Source of the DNA: CAVZYN01 sp963779515
Lineage (GTDB): Bacteria; Pseudomonadota; Alphaproteobacteria; Rhizobiales; Hyphomicrobiaceae
Assembly (NCBI GenBank): GCA_963779515.1
Contig: CAVZYN010000017.1
Span: forward strand, 372,001 to 436,000
Reading direction: 5' to 3'
Length of the DNA stretch: 64,000 bases
The notes under the pieces were generated by a model, which was given only the letters and a program-made list of their open reading frames with translations, was not told the origin of the DNA and did not search any database. Below are positions 1 to 7,878 of this stretch, piece after piece (position 1 is the first letter of the stretch; each line of letters begins with the position of its first letter). Made by a program: the position numbers and the translations under genes.

Positions 1-151
1 AGTTGACCGCACCGTGTTGCATGTCGAGGGTGACGCTGTCCCAGCCTTGGGCGGCATAGGCTTCTGTCGAGAATGGGCTTGGGATTGCGACCCAACCATT
101 GATGGCTTTGGTGCCGGCGGCGAGCGATTTTTTCAGTTCGTTCTTGCGCAT
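1..151 (-). CDS. HpcH/HpaI aldolase family protein (3' part outside window)
   Basis: The first 50 residues are visible, starting at the ATG at 151 and running off the window edge. The N-terminus MRKNELKKSLAAGTKAINGW is followed by a TEAYAAQGWDSVTLDMQHG stretch. The LDMQHG motif corresponds to the LDxEH/LDMQHG metal and substrate region of class II HpcH/HpaI aldolases (2-keto-3-deoxy acid or 4-hydroxy-2-oxo acid aldolases). It is the last visible gene of a leftward operon with a D-2-hydroxyacid dehydrogenase, an RraA-like protein and an LDH2-type dehydrogenase, so the pathway probably oxidises a hydroxy acid and then cleaves a keto acid. The exact substrate cannot be read from this fragment. 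Confidence 0.8.
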   Translation of the reverse strand, partial: MRKNELKKSLAAGTKAINGWVAIPSPFSTEAYAAQGWDSVTLDMQHGAVN

Positions 152-177
152 GGTGTCCTCTTTCGTTTTTGCGGCGG

Positions 178-1170
178 TCAGCGCTTCAGCACTTCCGGGT
201 TGAAGATGTGGCTCTCGGGCAGTTTGCCGTCGACGAAATCAAGTACGTTCTGGGCAACCGTCGTCGACATGCGCATGACGCCCTCGGCGGTGGTGGCCGC
301 TGAGTGGGGTGTGAGGATCACGCGATCGCAGGTGAGCAGCGGGTCGTCGGCGCGCGGCGGTTCGGTCACCTGGACATCGAGGCCGGCGCCCATGATGCGG
401 CGGCTCGTCAATGCGTCAAGCAACGCCTTTTCATCGACAATGCCGCCGCGTGCGCAGTTGATGAGGTAGGCGGTGGGTTTCATGAGAGCGATTTCCTTGG
501 CGCCGAACATGTTGCGCGTATCGCTCTGCAACGGGCAGTGAATGGTGACGAAATCGGCGCGCGGCAAGGCCGAACGGAAATCGGAGACCGGCTCGCAGCC
601 CATGGCTTTTATTTCGGCGGGCTTGAGTGCCGGGTCGACGCCCATGCAGACGAGACCGAGGGCTTGAGCGGTCTTGGCGAGGCGGCTGCCGATGCGGCCG
701 AGGCCGATGATGAGCAATTTTTTGCCGGCAACATCCATGGCTTCGAGCTTCATCTTGCGCATGTAGTCGCCGGTGCGGACGGCGCGGTCGAAGTCCGGCA
801 TGCGCTTGGCGAGCGCGAAGATCATGAGGATGGTGTGTTCGACGACGCTTGGAGCGTTGGCGAGGCCGACGGTCGCGACGATGACATCGTGTTCGGTCGC
901 TGCGGCGATATCGATGTTGTCGACGCCGACGCCGTGACGCGAGATCAGCTTCAGCTTCGGGGCGGCGGCAATGACGCCGCGATCGATCTTGGACATGCGC
1001 ACGACGATGGCCTCGACATCGCCGAGATACTTCTTGAAGGTTTCCGGCTCGCCATTCTCAGGCACAATGATTTCGAGATCGGGCCGGCTGTGCAGGATTT
1101 TCATGCCCTCCGGATGGATCGGCACGATGCACAGAACCTTGCGCTTGTTGGACGGCTTGGGCGGGTTCAT
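178..1170 (-). CDS. D-isomer-specific 2-hydroxyacid dehydrogenase
   Basis: 330 residues, full length for the NAD-dependent D-2-hydroxyacid dehydrogenase (SerA/GyaR) family. The Rossmann motif GLGRIG is at residues 156-161 with acidic D179 after it for NAD(H). The catalytic triad is recognisable: R241 in NCARGGIVDE, E270 in VTEPP and H289 in TPHSA. The substrate-domain motif HGVGVDNID is at about 79-87. It would reduce or oxidise a 2-keto/2-hydroxy acid in the cytoplasm. The ATG at 1170 overlaps the upstream RraA-like stop codon by one base (TGATG), showing translational coupling in the hydroxy-acid operon. No ACT domain is present, so a catabolic role is more likely than serine synthesis. Confidence 0.9.
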   Translation of the reverse strand: MNPPKPSNKRKVLCIVPIHPEGMKILHSRPDLEIIVPENGEPETFKKYLGDVEAIVVRMSKIDRGVIAAAPKLKLISRHGVGVDNIDIAAATEHDVIVATVGLANAPSVVEHTILMIFALAKRMPDFDRAVRTGDYMRKMKLEAMDVAGKKLLIIGLGRIGSRLAKTAQALGLVCMGVDPALKPAEIKAMGCEPVSDFRSALPRADFVTIHCPLQSDTRNMFGAKEIALMKPTAYLINCARGGIVDEKALLDALTSRRIMGAGLDVQVTEPPRADDPLLTCDRVILTPHSAATTAEGVMRMSTTVAQNVLDFVDGKLPESHIFNPEVLKR

Positions 1171-1871
1171 CAGTGGATTTCGTCCATTTTTTGCAGCGCG
1201 TCCTTCAACTTCGCGATGGTGAAGCCGGGCTTGCGCGCCAGGTCGAGAATGACAGCTTCCTTGCGGGTCAGAAGGTCACAGGCGGCCGGGATTTTTGCGG
1301 CGGCAGTGGCGGGAATGACAACTGCGCCGTGTCGATCGGCGTGGATCAGATCGCCGGAGCGCACCAGCATGCCGGCGACGCGAATCTCCTTGCCGAAGTT
1401 GTCAAGATGGACGTGGGCGTGGCTCGGGGCGATGGAGCCGGCGAGGACGCCGAGGCCCGGCGCCCATTGTGGGATGTCGCGGATGCAGCCATCAGTGACG
1501 ACCCCGACGCAGCCGAGCGCCTTGTGGACCGTGCTTTGGACTTCGCCCCAAAAGGCGCCGAAGCCAATGTCGGCGCCGTCCAAGTCCTGCAGGACCGCGA
1601 TCGCGGGGGCGGGGCCACCGCTGGCAATGTACTCGTAGTAGCCGACGCGCTGGGCGCGGGCGTCCTTGCCAACCAGCTCGGAGGCGTGCGTCGCACGTAT
1701 GGTGGCGGTGCGGGCATAGCCGACCATGGGTGGCAGGTCGGGGAACGGACAGACAAGGGGCTTCACCGTGAAGCCCGTCAAGCGCCGGTCAGGGGCGACG
1801 ATTTCCAGGGCGTTGCAGATTGTCGGGGTGTCGAAGCTCTTGAGCTGTTCGAGGAGGGATGCGTCGATCAT
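1170..1871 (-). CDS. RraA-like / 4-hydroxy-4-methyl-2-oxoglutarate aldolase family protein
   Basis: 233 residues starting at the ATG at 1871; an upstream in-frame extension exists but is antisense to the preceding gene and was rejected. The family signature GVVTDGCIRD is at about residues 123-132, where D127, R131 and D132 match the metal and pyruvate-binding residues of HMG/CHA aldolases of the RraA/MenG-like fold. Family members cleave 4-hydroxy-2-oxo acids to pyruvate or act as oxaloacetate decarboxylases; RraA itself is an RNase E inhibitor. The catabolic neighbours (two dehydrogenases and an HpcH-type aldolase) favour an enzyme role. The gap to the upstream dehydrogenase gene is only 8 bases. 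Confidence 0.85.
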   Translation of the reverse strand: MIDASLLEQLKSFDTPTICNALEIVAPDRRLTGFTVKPLVCPFPDLPPMVGYARTATIRATHASELVGKDARAQRVGYYEYIASGGPAPAIAVLQDLDGADIGFGAFWGEVQSTVHKALGCVGVVTDGCIRDIPQWAPGLGVLAGSIAPSHAHVHLDNFGKEIRVAGMLVRSGDLIHADRHGAVVIPATAAAKIPAACDLLTRKEAVILDLARKPGFTIAKLKDALQKMDEIH

Positions 1872-1879
1872 TGCGGGGC

Positions 1880-2965
1880 CTATGCCTTGATGTCTGGAAT
1901 GTTGCCGGCGCCGAGGCCAAGGCCCTTTGCCGCGGTGACGATTGCTGTCCAGGTATCGGCTGGAAGCGGCACACCATTCTTTTCGCGCTCGATGCGCATG
2001 CGATGTTCCGGCTCGCCGGGCAAGAGGACTTCGCCATCCTGGGCCGTCGGGCGGGCGCTCTTGGTGTAATCGATGAAGCGGTTCAGCTCGGGCGGGAAAA
2101 GGCCCGCCGGATCGAACTTGGCGGGGTCGAGGTAGAAGGACATCATGCCATTGGAGAAGCGGCGATCGGGTTCGGCGGCGCCGGAGCCGGTCAGCGCGCC
2201 GCCGAGCACTTCGCACATGAAGGCGAGGCCCGAACCCTTGTGGTCACCGAAGGCGCGGATGGCGCCTTTGCCTTGGCGGTAGTTGCGCGCGCCGGATGGC
2301 GTGTAGTCGCCGTAGAGGCCATGCGGATCGCCGGTCATGGCGCCATCGGGAAGGACGATGGCGTCAGAGGGGATTTTTTTGCCGCCAAAACTGGCGTTCA
2401 GCACTTTGCCCTCGGCGACGACGGAGGTGGCGAAATCGAGAATGATGGGCGGTTTGCCAGGGCGGGGGACGCCAACACAGTAGGGCGCGGTCGAGAACCG
2501 GCGGTCGACACCGCCGAAGGGAGCGACGAGGACGCTGCCGGTGACGTTGACAAAGTGGATCGAGACCAGGCCGGCGTCCGTTGCCATTTCGGCCCAGTCG
2601 CCGATGCGGCCGATATGGCCGGTGTTGCGCAAGCCGATGGCGGAGAGGCCCATGGCCTTGGCCTTCTTGATGCCGATCTCAACGGTTTGCGGGGCAACCG
2701 TCTGGCCAAAGCCGTACTGGCCGTCGACAACCGCGAGGACCGGCGTTTCGGTGACGATTTGCACCGTGCGGTCGGCAATGAATTGTCCCTCTGCTTTCCA
2801 CTGCAGATAGCGGGGCACGCGCTGCACGCCGTGGCTGTCGTGGCCGCACAGATTGGCGCTGACGAGGTATTTGCCGATCCGGGTCCCTTCGGCTTCGGAG
2901 CAGCCGGCCTTTACGAAAATGTCGCGGACGAAACTGCGGAGTGTGTCCGCCTTGATGGTGGGCAT
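1880..2965 (-). CDS. LDH2/malate-type NAD(P)-dependent dehydrogenase
   Basis: 361 residues from the ATG at 2965 (MPTIKADTL...). It resembles the malate/L-lactate/ureidoglycolate dehydrogenase family (COG2055), with the typical N-terminal helix, the catalytic-histidine segment SANLCGHDSHGVQRVPRYL and the glycine-rich C-terminal segment FGDHKGSGLAFMCEVLGGAL. These enzymes do not use a classical Rossmann fold and oxidise L-2-hydroxy acids or sugar acids with NAD(P). It is the first gene of the leftward hydroxy-acid operon. A promoter is expected in the 216-base gap to the divergent hydratase operon starting at 3182. The substrate is unknown. Confidence 0.88.
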   Translation of the reverse strand: MPTIKADTLRSFVRDIFVKAGCSEAEGTRIGKYLVSANLCGHDSHGVQRVPRYLQWKAEGQFIADRTVQIVTETPVLAVVDGQYGFGQTVAPQTVEIGIKKAKAMGLSAIGLRNTGHIGRIGDWAEMATDAGLVSIHFVNVTGSVLVAPFGGVDRRFSTAPYCVGVPRPGKPPIILDFATSVVAEGKVLNASFGGKKIPSDAIVLPDGAMTGDPHGLYGDYTPSGARNYRQGKGAIRAFGDHKGSGLAFMCEVLGGALTGSGAAEPDRRFSNGMMSFYLDPAKFDPAGLFPPELNRFIDYTKSARPTAQDGEVLLPGEPEHRMRIEREKNGVPLPADTWTAIVTAAKGLGLGAGNIPDIKA

Positions 2966-3181
2966 GCGGTCAGGGTCCTTGTCAGGGTGCCTCGGCACGT
3001 TAGAGGACGGCGGCAGCGCTGTCAGCGGACTTCGAGGGTGCAATGGCTTTTGGGGTCTCAAGGCTGGCATGCGCAGGGCGCGACCCGCGTCTATCGCTTG
3101 CTACGGCCTCGTGTCACGGCCTCTGGCCATTGGAGGTTAGACGCGGCATCATGGCCGCTTTCGCGCATAAGGATGGCGGCG

Positions 3182-3568
3182 ATGACCACACCTGAGAAGA
3201 AGACGCTGCAGCGTGCCGGTGCGCACGGCCGCGCGGCGCACGATGTCGGCGGGCTCGATTTCGGGCCGATTGATCGCGATGAGCATGATCTTGCGCTGTG
3301 GGAGCGCCGCGTCGATGCGATGCTGATCCTGATGTATTCGCGCAAAGGTGCGTTCTCGGTCGATGGCATGCGGCGCGTGATCGAGGATTACGGTCAGCAG
3401 GAGTACGACAAGACCACGTACTATCAGAAATGGGTACGTGCGCTGCGGAACTTGACGGTCGAGCAGGAGATCCTGACCCGGGCGGAGATCGAGGCGAAAA
3501 TGGCCGAGGTGCGGGCGCGACATGCAAAGGCCGGACGTAGCGTCAGCAAGGACGGTGTGCCGTGGTGA
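3182..3568 (+). CDS. Nitrile hydratase beta N-terminal half / thiocyanate hydrolase beta subunit-like
   Basis: 128 residues. The ATG at 3182 is preceded by AAGGA eight bases upstream; an earlier ATG at 3173 is possible. The HDVGGLDFGPI motif followed by a helical domain corresponds to the N-terminal half of nitrile hydratase beta (HDxGGxxGxGP). In ordinary nitrile hydratases this half is fused to the barrel domain; here the gene stops and the barrel is encoded next door. Thiocyanate hydrolase (ScnB-ScnA-ScnC) and the three-subunit toyocamycin nitrile hydratase have this split. The gene order here (N-half, C-half, metal subunit) is that of scnBAC. Substrate choice between thiocyanate and a nitrile is not decided by the sequence. 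Confidence 0.82.
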   Translation: MTTPEKKTLQRAGAHGRAAHDVGGLDFGPIDRDEHDLALWERRVDAMLILMYSRKGAFSVDGMRRVIEDYGQQEYDKTTYYQKWVRALRNLTVEQEILTRAEIEAKMAEVRARHAKAGRSVSKDGVPW

Positions 3569-3924
3569 AGGCTGCAGCGAAGAAGGTGCGTGCCGCGCCT
3601 GTTTCGGTGGAAGCGGCGAAGCCCCGGTTCAAAGCTGGGGATCGTGTGCGGGTCGATGATCGGGCCGCGCTCGGGCATTGCCGGACGCCGTGGTATCTGC
3701 GCGGTCTGACCGGAACGGTGGCCTTGGTGCACGGGCGCTTTCGTGATCCGGAGCGGCTCGCCTATCACAAGCCAGGATGGCCGCCGCTGGTGCTCTACAA
3801 GGTGCGCTTTGCGCAGTCAGAGATCTGGTCCGGGTACACCGGGCCCAAGGCTGATCAACTGGAAGCCGATATCTACGAGCAATGGCTCGAGCCGGTTGCT
3901 GCCAAAAAGGAGCGGCGCACATGA
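3565..3924 (+). CDS. Nitrile hydratase beta C-terminal half / thiocyanate hydrolase alpha subunit-like
   Basis: About 119 residues starting with GTG at 3565, which overlaps the previous stop codon as GTGA; GTG at 3562 is an equal alternative. It contains the SH3-like barrel of nitrile hydratase beta: FKAGDRVRV, then CRTPWYLRGLTGTV and LYKVRFAQSEIWSGY, ending in YEQWLEPV. The RTPxYxRGxxGxV segment is the diagnostic family motif and its arginine contacts the modified cysteines of the metal subunit. The overlaps on both sides (GTGA upstream, ATGA downstream) show a tightly coupled three-gene operon. It must assemble with both neighbours to make an active enzyme. Confidence 0.85.
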   Translation: MKAAAKKVRAAPVSVEAAKPRFKAGDRVRVDDRAALGHCRTPWYLRGLTGTVALVHGRFRDPERLAYHKPGWPPLVLYKVRFAQSEIWSGYTGPKADQLEADIYEQWLEPVAAKKERRT

Positions 3925-4628
3925 CCGCACATTCACATCACCCGCATGATCACGATCATGACCACGGGCACGATCACGATGATCACAGTCACGATCATGG
4001 CGATGCGCACGCGCCGCGCAGGGATCACGATGCCGGCGAGATGGGGGCTTACGAAGTTCTCGAAGAGGCGATGCGGCTGCTGCTGATCGAGAAGGGCGTG
4101 CTCACAGAGAAGGAGATCGCGACGCAGATCGACGTGATCGAGAGCCGGTCGCCGGCGCTGGGCGCGAAAGTGGTGGCGCATGCGTGGACGCATCCGGAGT
4201 TCAAGACGAAGCTGCTCGAGGACACGCGTGGCGCGCTGTTGGATCTGGGAATCGACATCGGCTCCATTGCCGAGTTTCGCGTCGTCGAGAATACGCCGAA
4301 GACGCACAATGTGATCGTTTGCACGCTCTGTTCCTGCTATCCCAAGATGCTGCTCGGGATTCCGCCGGCTTGGTACAAGAGCTTGGCGTATCGCTCGCGG
4401 ACGGTGATGGATCCACGTGGCGTGCTGAAGGAGTTCGGCGTCACGATCGCGGAGGCCGTCGAGGTGCGGGTGCACGATTCGACGGCGGATCTGCGCTATA
4501 TCGTGCTGCCGATGCAGCCAAAGGGGACGGAAGGCTGGAGCGAGGAGCGGCTTGCTGCGCTGGTGTCGCGTGATTGCATGATTGGCACGGCGCTGCCGTC
4601 TGGCCCGTCGAAATCGAAAGTTGCCTAA
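3921..4628 (+). CDS. Co-type nitrile hydratase alpha / thiocyanate hydrolase gamma-like subunit with His-rich N-terminus
   Basis: 235 residues. The ATG at 3921 overlaps the previous stop as ATGA and has AAAAAGGAG upstream. The metal-binding claw VCTLCSC is at 133-139 (C134, C137, C139); threonine after the first cysteine marks the cobalt-type enzymes, whose second and third cysteines are oxidised after translation. Residues 4-30 form a His/Asp-rich run with 14 histidines that ordinary alpha subunits lack or have only in short form. It could hold cobalt for loading. No P15K/P47K-type activator gene follows in the window; the next gene is an APH-like kinase. The enzyme hydrates nitriles or hydrolyses thiocyanate in the cytoplasm. 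Confidence 0.9.
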   Translation: MTAHSHHPHDHDHDHGHDHDDHSHDHGDAHAPRRDHDAGEMGAYEVLEEAMRLLLIEKGVLTEKEIATQIDVIESRSPALGAKVVAHAWTHPEFKTKLLEDTRGALLDLGIDIGSIAEFRVVENTPKTHNVIVCTLCSCYPKMLLGIPPAWYKSLAYRSRTVMDPRGVLKEFGVTIAEAVEVRVHDSTADLRYIVLPMQPKGTEGWSEERLAALVSRDCMIGTALPSGPSKSKVA

Positions 4629-4675
4629 ATGCTCCTGGCGACATCGCGAGGTCGGCCGAAAACGGTCTGAGGCCC

Positions 4676-5749
4676 ATGAGCAACAGCATTGGACATAGCT
4701 TTAAAACTGGCGTCGAGACGGCGGCCTTGCCGGTGGCGCAGCTCGGCGTCTATCTCGATAAAATTGGTTTGCCGCTCGATCGTGGCGCGGCGCCTCGGCA
4801 ATTTGCGACGGGGCTGGCCAATCGGAATTATCTGATCAGGGCGGGCGGACAGGAACTGGTGCTGCGCCGGCCACCGGACGGCGACCTGCCGCCTGGGGCA
4901 CACGATATGGCGCGGGAGCACCGAGTGCTGTCGCGACTGTGGAAGAAGTTGCCGCTGGCGCCGCGATCGGTGCATCTGTGCGAGGATAAGAGCGTCATCG
5001 GCGTGCCGTTTCAATTGATCGAGTATCGTGCAGGGATCGTCATCAAAGGTGACGATACCAGCCGGATCGTGGGCAAGCCGGACGTCGCCGCGCAACTGGG
5101 CACGACGCTGCTCAATACGCTGGTTTCGATCCATAAGGTCGATGCGGCGGCGGTTGGCCTCGGCGACTTTGGCAAACCTGATGGCTTTGTCGATCGTCAG
5201 ATCGCGGGTTGGGTCGGCCGGGCTGAACGTTTGAACTGGACGCCGCAGCGACTGGCGCTGGCGCAAGAGTTGGGAGCGTGGATCGCGGCGCAACCCCGCA
5301 AGGCGCGTGCGCCGGTGCTGCTGCATCTCGACTTCAAGCTCGACAATATGATTCTCGATGCAGCGACGCTGGTGCCGGTCGCGGTGGTCGACTGGGATAT
5401 GTGCACGCGGGGTGATCCGCTGTTCGATCTCGCAACGATGTTGAGTTATTGGACCGAGCCCGGTGATCCGCCGTGCATGCACGCGCTGAAGCAGATGCCG
5501 ACAGCGGCGGCTGGGTTCCCTTCGCGCGCCACCGTTGTCGAGCGTTATGCGCAAGCGATGGATCTCGACGTTTCAGACTTTCGCGCGTTTCGCGTGCTCG
5601 GCGTGCTGAAACTCGCGGTCGTCCTGCTGCAGCTCTACGCGCTGTATGAGCGCGGTACGGTCAAGGATCCGCAATATGCGCCGCTCGACCGGATCGGCGA
5701 AGAGCTGATGGTGTTTGCCAAGGACATCGCGCATGGGCGCGCGGATTGA
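4676..5749 (+). CDS. APH/choline-kinase family phosphotransferase (ACAD10/11 N-domain-like)
   Basis: 357 residues from the ATG at 4676. The kinase-like fold is shown by the catalytic loop HLDFKLDN (H217, D219, N224) and the metal-binding motif VVDWD (D239). The helix DPLFDLATMLSYW after it is typical of the family. It is followed after 24 bases by an acyl-CoA dehydrogenase gene. This pairing mirrors eukaryotic ACAD10/ACAD11, where the kinase domain phosphorylates a hydroxyacyl group before the dehydrogenase domain acts, so a role in hydroxy-fatty-acid catabolism is inferred. An antibiotic-resistance role is unlikely in this context. Confidence 0.82.
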   Translation: MSNSIGHSFKTGVETAALPVAQLGVYLDKIGLPLDRGAAPRQFATGLANRNYLIRAGGQELVLRRPPDGDLPPGAHDMAREHRVLSRLWKKLPLAPRSVHLCEDKSVIGVPFQLIEYRAGIVIKGDDTSRIVGKPDVAAQLGTTLLNTLVSIHKVDAAAVGLGDFGKPDGFVDRQIAGWVGRAERLNWTPQRLALAQELGAWIAAQPRKARAPVLLHLDFKLDNMILDAATLVPVAVVDWDMCTRGDPLFDLATMLSYWTEPGDPPCMHALKQMPTAAAGFPSRATVVERYAQAMDLDVSDFRAFRVLGVLKLAVVLLQLYALYERGTVKDPQYAPLDRIGEELMVFAKDIAHGRAD

Positions 5750-5773
5750 TCACATCTGGAAAGTGACATTGCG

Positions 5774-6955
5774 ATGGACTTCACGATCCCAAAACCGCTC
5801 GCCGATCTTCGTGACAACGTGGCTGCGTTCGTGCGGCGCGACGTCATTGCATTCGAGGCAGATCCGCGCTGGGGGCATCATGGTATCCCGGAAGATCTGC
5901 GGCATGACCTCAACAAGGCCGCGAAGGCGGCGGGTTTGCTCGGTGTGAACTCGCCTAAGGAGTATGGCGGGCAGGGGTTCAGTCACATCGAGCAGGCGGT
6001 CGTGTTCGAGGCGGCGGGGTATTCGATCCTCGGTCCGATCGCGATGCATTTTCACGCGCCCGACGAGGGTAACATTCATATGCTGCACAAGGTTGCGAGC
6101 GCATCGCAAAAGCAGCGGTTCCTCAGCCGGCTGGCGACAGGTGAGGTGCGGTCGTGCTTCGCGATGACGGAACCCGGCCCGGGTGCGGGATCGGATCCGA
6201 GCGCCTTGATGACGCGGGCGACGCCCGACGGCAACGGCTGGGTGATCAATGGGCGGAAATGGCTGATCACGGGCGCGCAGGGCGCGGCGTTCGCGATCAT
6301 CATGGCGCGTACAGGCGATGGCCCCGCCGATGCCACGATGTTTCTGACGGAGCTGCCAAATCCCGCGTTCAAGATCTCACGGGTGCTCGATACGATGGAT
6401 TCGAGCTTCATGGGCGGGCACGCGGTCGTCGATATCGAAAATCTCAAAGTGTCAGGAGACGACATTTTGGGTGAGGTGGGACAGGGGTTTCGCTACGCGC
6501 AAGTGCGGCTGGCGCCGGCACGATTGACACATTGCATGCGGTGGCTGGGCTCCGCCATTCGCGCGCATGAGATCGCGACGGACTATGCGCGGACGCGCAT
6601 GGCGTTTGGCAAGACGCTCGGCGCACACGAGGGCGTCAGTTTCATGCTGGCGGACAACGCGTTCGACATCCAGACGTGCCGGCTCTCGATCTGGCATACG
6701 GCTTGGGTGCTGGATCAAGGCTCGAGAGGTACGATGGAAAGCTCGATGTCGAAGGTCGTTTGCTCTGAGGCGATCAACCGGATCGTCGATCGCTCGCTGC
6801 AGATTCTCGGTGGAACAGGCATCACGCGGGATACCGTGGTCGAACGCATCTTCCGGGATGTGCGTGCCTTCCGGATCTATGACGGGCCGTCGGAGGTGCA
6901 CCGCTGGTCGATCGGGCGGCGCATCGTCGAGGGTGACAAGAAGGCGAAAGGGTGA
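5774..6955 (+). CDS. Acyl-CoA dehydrogenase
   Basis: 393 residues, the usual length for the FAD-dependent acyl-CoA dehydrogenase family. The first signature FAMTEPGPGAGSDPS (about 131-145) and the second region GGTGITRDTVVERIFRDVRAFRIYDGPSEVHRWSIGRRI near the C-terminus are both present. It would introduce the alpha-beta double bond into an acyl-CoA. It lies between the APH-like kinase and a VOC protein and overlaps the latter by four bases (GTGA). The three genes probably form one operon for an unusual acyl-CoA. The strong similarity to ACAD11-type enzymes is an inference from context rather than from a diagnostic residue. Confidence 0.9.
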   Translation: MDFTIPKPLADLRDNVAAFVRRDVIAFEADPRWGHHGIPEDLRHDLNKAAKAAGLLGVNSPKEYGGQGFSHIEQAVVFEAAGYSILGPIAMHFHAPDEGNIHMLHKVASASQKQRFLSRLATGEVRSCFAMTEPGPGAGSDPSALMTRATPDGNGWVINGRKWLITGAQGAAFAIIMARTGDGPADATMFLTELPNPAFKISRVLDTMDSSFMGGHAVVDIENLKVSGDDILGEVGQGFRYAQVRLAPARLTHCMRWLGSAIRAHEIATDYARTRMAFGKTLGAHEGVSFMLADNAFDIQTCRLSIWHTAWVLDQGSRGTMESSMSKVVCSEAINRIVDRSLQILGGTGITRDTVVERIFRDVRAFRIYDGPSEVHRWSIGRRIVEGDKKAKG

Positions 6956-7878
6956 GCGGCGTGGCTGACGCGAAGCCGCAGTTGCCGGTCGATGATCAGG
7001 TCTTTCTCGATCATATCGGCTGGTTCGTGCCGGACATGGATGCAGCCAGCCGGGCGTTGGAGCGGCTTGGGTTTTTGCTGACGCCGTATTCGCTGCATGG
7101 CGATCGCGATCCAGCGACAGGTGTGATCAAGCCGGTTGGGACAGCTAATCGCCTGATCATGCTGGATCAGGGGTATCTCGAAATTCTGACGACGGTTGGT
7201 GCGATTGATTTGCCGGTCGCGCAGCACATGCGGACGACGCTCGCGGACCGTGGAGCCGGCGTGCATTTGATCGCGTTGGCGGTGGCGGATGCGACGCGGA
7301 AAGCGGAAGAGCTGACAACCGCCGGATTTACGATGCAACCGACCGTCAATCTCAGGAGGACGCTCGAGGCGGAAAATAGAATGCAGGCCGAGGTCGCGTT
7401 CACGGTGGTGCGGCCAGCATTCGCGCAGTTTCCGGAATGCCGGATGCAGGCGCTGACACATCATACGCCCGAACACATGTGGCAGCGGCGGTATATGGCG
7501 CAACCGAACGGGATTGTGGGGCTCGAGAATGTTTCCGTGGTCGTGAGTGATCTGATGGAGGCGGCGTCGCGGTTCGGACGTTTCTCGACGCGGCGTTCCG
7601 AAGGTGAAATAACGCGTGTTGAAGTTTTATTCGATCGCGGCAAGATTGAACTTGGAAAAGTCCCCTCACCCGCCCTTCGGGCACCCTCTCCCTCGAGGGA
7701 GAAGGAAGAAGTGAAGGCGCCTTACATTTCCAGGCTTGGGCTGATCTCGCGTGATCTCGATTTCACCCGCTGCTTTCTGGCCGATCGCGGCGTAGGGGTG
7801 GGCCAGGATGCAGATCGATTGATTGTGGATCCGGTGGATGCTCTTGGCGTCGAGCTTGAGATCACGGCTTCGTCGTGA
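6952..7878 (+). CDS. VOC (glyoxalase-like) family protein with in-frame palindromic repeat insertion
   Basis: 308 residues, GTG start overlapping the upstream dehydrogenase stop by GTGA. The N-terminal segment LDHIGWFVPDMDAASRALERLGF and the following strands resemble the vicinal-oxygen-chelate fold, with a second VOC-like half from about residue 188. Around residues 237-252 the reading frame passes through a GC-rich palindrome at 7662-7707, encoding a PSPALRAPSPSREKEE linker between the second-half strands and YISRLGLISRD. The frame stays open across it, so the protein is probably made with a polar linker. Its 3' end overlaps the convergent rfbD gene by 17 bases. The substrate is unknown. 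Confidence 0.75.
   Translation: MSGVADAKPQLPVDDQVFLDHIGWFVPDMDAASRALERLGFLLTPYSLHGDRDPATGVIKPVGTANRLIMLDQGYLEILTTVGAIDLPVAQHMRTTLADRGAGVHLIALAVADATRKAEELTTAGFTMQPTVNLRRTLEAENRMQAEVAFTVVRPAFAQFPECRMQALTHHTPEHMWQRRYMAQPNGIVGLENVSVVVSDLMEAASRFGRFSTRRSEGEITRVEVLFDRGKIELGKVPSPALRAPSPSREKEEVKAPYISRLGLISRDLDFTRCFLADRGVGVGQDADRLIVDPVDALGVELEITASS
7662..7707. repeat. Palindromic intergenic-type repeat inserted inside a coding sequence
   Basis: The stretch begins CCCCTCACCCGCCCTTCGGG and contains the perfect 16-base palindrome TCTCCCTCGAGGGAGA at 7687-7702. A related element with a 26-base perfect palindrome lies just before pheT at 26251-26298. Both begin with CCCCTCACCC and continue into CCCTCTCC. 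Such elements are normally intergenic in Hyphomicrobiales; this one is within the VOC gene and does not break its frame. Confidence 0.75.

Noticed and set aside
304..1638. A 444-codon rightward open frame across the hydroxy-acid operon
   Set aside because: It is antisense to two well-supported genes and its translation is Ala/Gly/Asp-rich without family features.
1872..3181. Long upstream extensions of the hydratase N-half gene on the plus strand
   Set aside because: The extension is antisense to the LDH2-type gene; the ATG at 3182 has a proper ribosome-binding site.
4676..5749. Aminoglycoside resistance kinase
   Set aside because: The kinase motifs fit, but the acyl-CoA dehydrogenase neighbour points to ACAD10/11-like lipid metabolism.
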